A DNA stretch of 5,369 nt from an uncultured Bacteroidaceae bacterium. Lineage in GTDB: Bacteria > Bacteroidota > Bacteroidia > Bacteroidales > Bacteroidaceae. Positions 5,322 to 5,369 of the stretch are shown piece by piece (within the stretch, counting starts at the first letter, position 1; each line of letters begins with the position of its first letter). Both the position numbers and the translations under genes were made by a program. Location: NCBI GenBank assembly GCA_934293005.1, contig CAKQYA010000060.1, positions 1-5,369 on the forward strand, written 5' to 3'. The notes beneath the pieces were generated by a model, which did no database searches, was not told the origin of the DNA, and was given only the letters and a program-made list of their open reading frames with translations.

Positions 5322-5369
5322 AGTTTTTATCCTGTTTTTGTCATTTTCCCCACATGCATAGCATCAGTC

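Larger units (their letters stand above)
4584..5369. repeat. tandem array of about 255-bp units, three full and one cut off
   Basis: The phrase GCATAGCATCAGTCAAATC begins at 4584, 4843 and 5103, and its first 14 bases appear again at 5356-5369, giving periods of 259, 260 and 253 bp. Each unit has a spacer of about 105-130 bp and a structured core of exactly 131 bp. By eye the cores differ at about 7 positions in pairwise comparison (roughly 95% identical). The spacers vary more and hold the length changes, notably an insertion in the second unit (about 4919-4931). Spacers contain a local near-repeat AGTCAAATC-AGCCAAATC and three CATAGC motifs. The array runs off the window, so copy number is a minimum. 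No coding frame is shared by the units. Confidence 0.97.

Noticed and set aside
4584..5369. CRISPR array, integron attC array or tRNA cluster
   Set aside because: The repeat unit of about 255 bp is far too long and the spacers are themselves repeated, so it is not CRISPR. There are no gene cassettes or integrase. The closing stem and arms lack tRNA acceptor, anticodon and T-loop features.

Overview
The window looks like Bacteroidales DNA, most likely a Prevotella/Segatella-type genome. The reasons are an AraC-type regulator of the kind common in this order, promoters that fit the Bacteroidetes -33 TTG / -7 TAnnTTTG pattern, little Shine-Dalgarno signal, a class I cobalamin riboswitch of the kind usual for Bacteroidetes, and an SF2 helicase with C-terminal WG repeats. 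The + strand is rich in C and poor in G throughout, in genes of both orientations, which suggests a replication-strand skew rather than a coding effect. No taxonomic search was possible, so the genus is inference.

Layout, left to right. Positions 1-297 hold no convincing gene, only a -7 promoter match and a small inverted repeat ahead of the regulator. An intact AraC-family regulator (285 aa) lies on the + strand at 298-1155. Positions 1156-2315 hold no intact large gene but are full of signals: an AT-rich tandem repeat (about 1212-1350); a frameshifted remnant of a secreted-protein gene (+, 1348-1550); a C-rich low-complexity tract (about 1611-1719); and, on the - strand, a self-contained unit made of a Bacteroidetes-type promoter (2222-2252), a cobalamin riboswitch with its regulatory hairpin (2214-1957), a 45-codon Cys/Trp-rich ORF (1925-1788) and a strong intrinsic terminator (1758-1724). 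This riboswitch has no recognisable B12 gene behind it.

The - strand from 4478 to 2316 encodes a 720-aa SF2 DEAH helicase with a complete motif set and WG repeats near its C-terminus. Upstream of it, from 4584 to the right edge, is a tandem array with a 253-260 bp period: three full units and the start of a fourth. Each unit carries a 131-bp core that folds into a four-way-junction-like structure (closing stem plus three arms) and is otherwise non-coding.

How the parts relate: the regulator, riboswitch unit and helicase do not form an operon. The two things most worth attention are the orphan B12-riboswitch transcript and the tandem array of structured elements beside the helicase. No link between array and helicase is shown by the sequence beyond their being next to each other.
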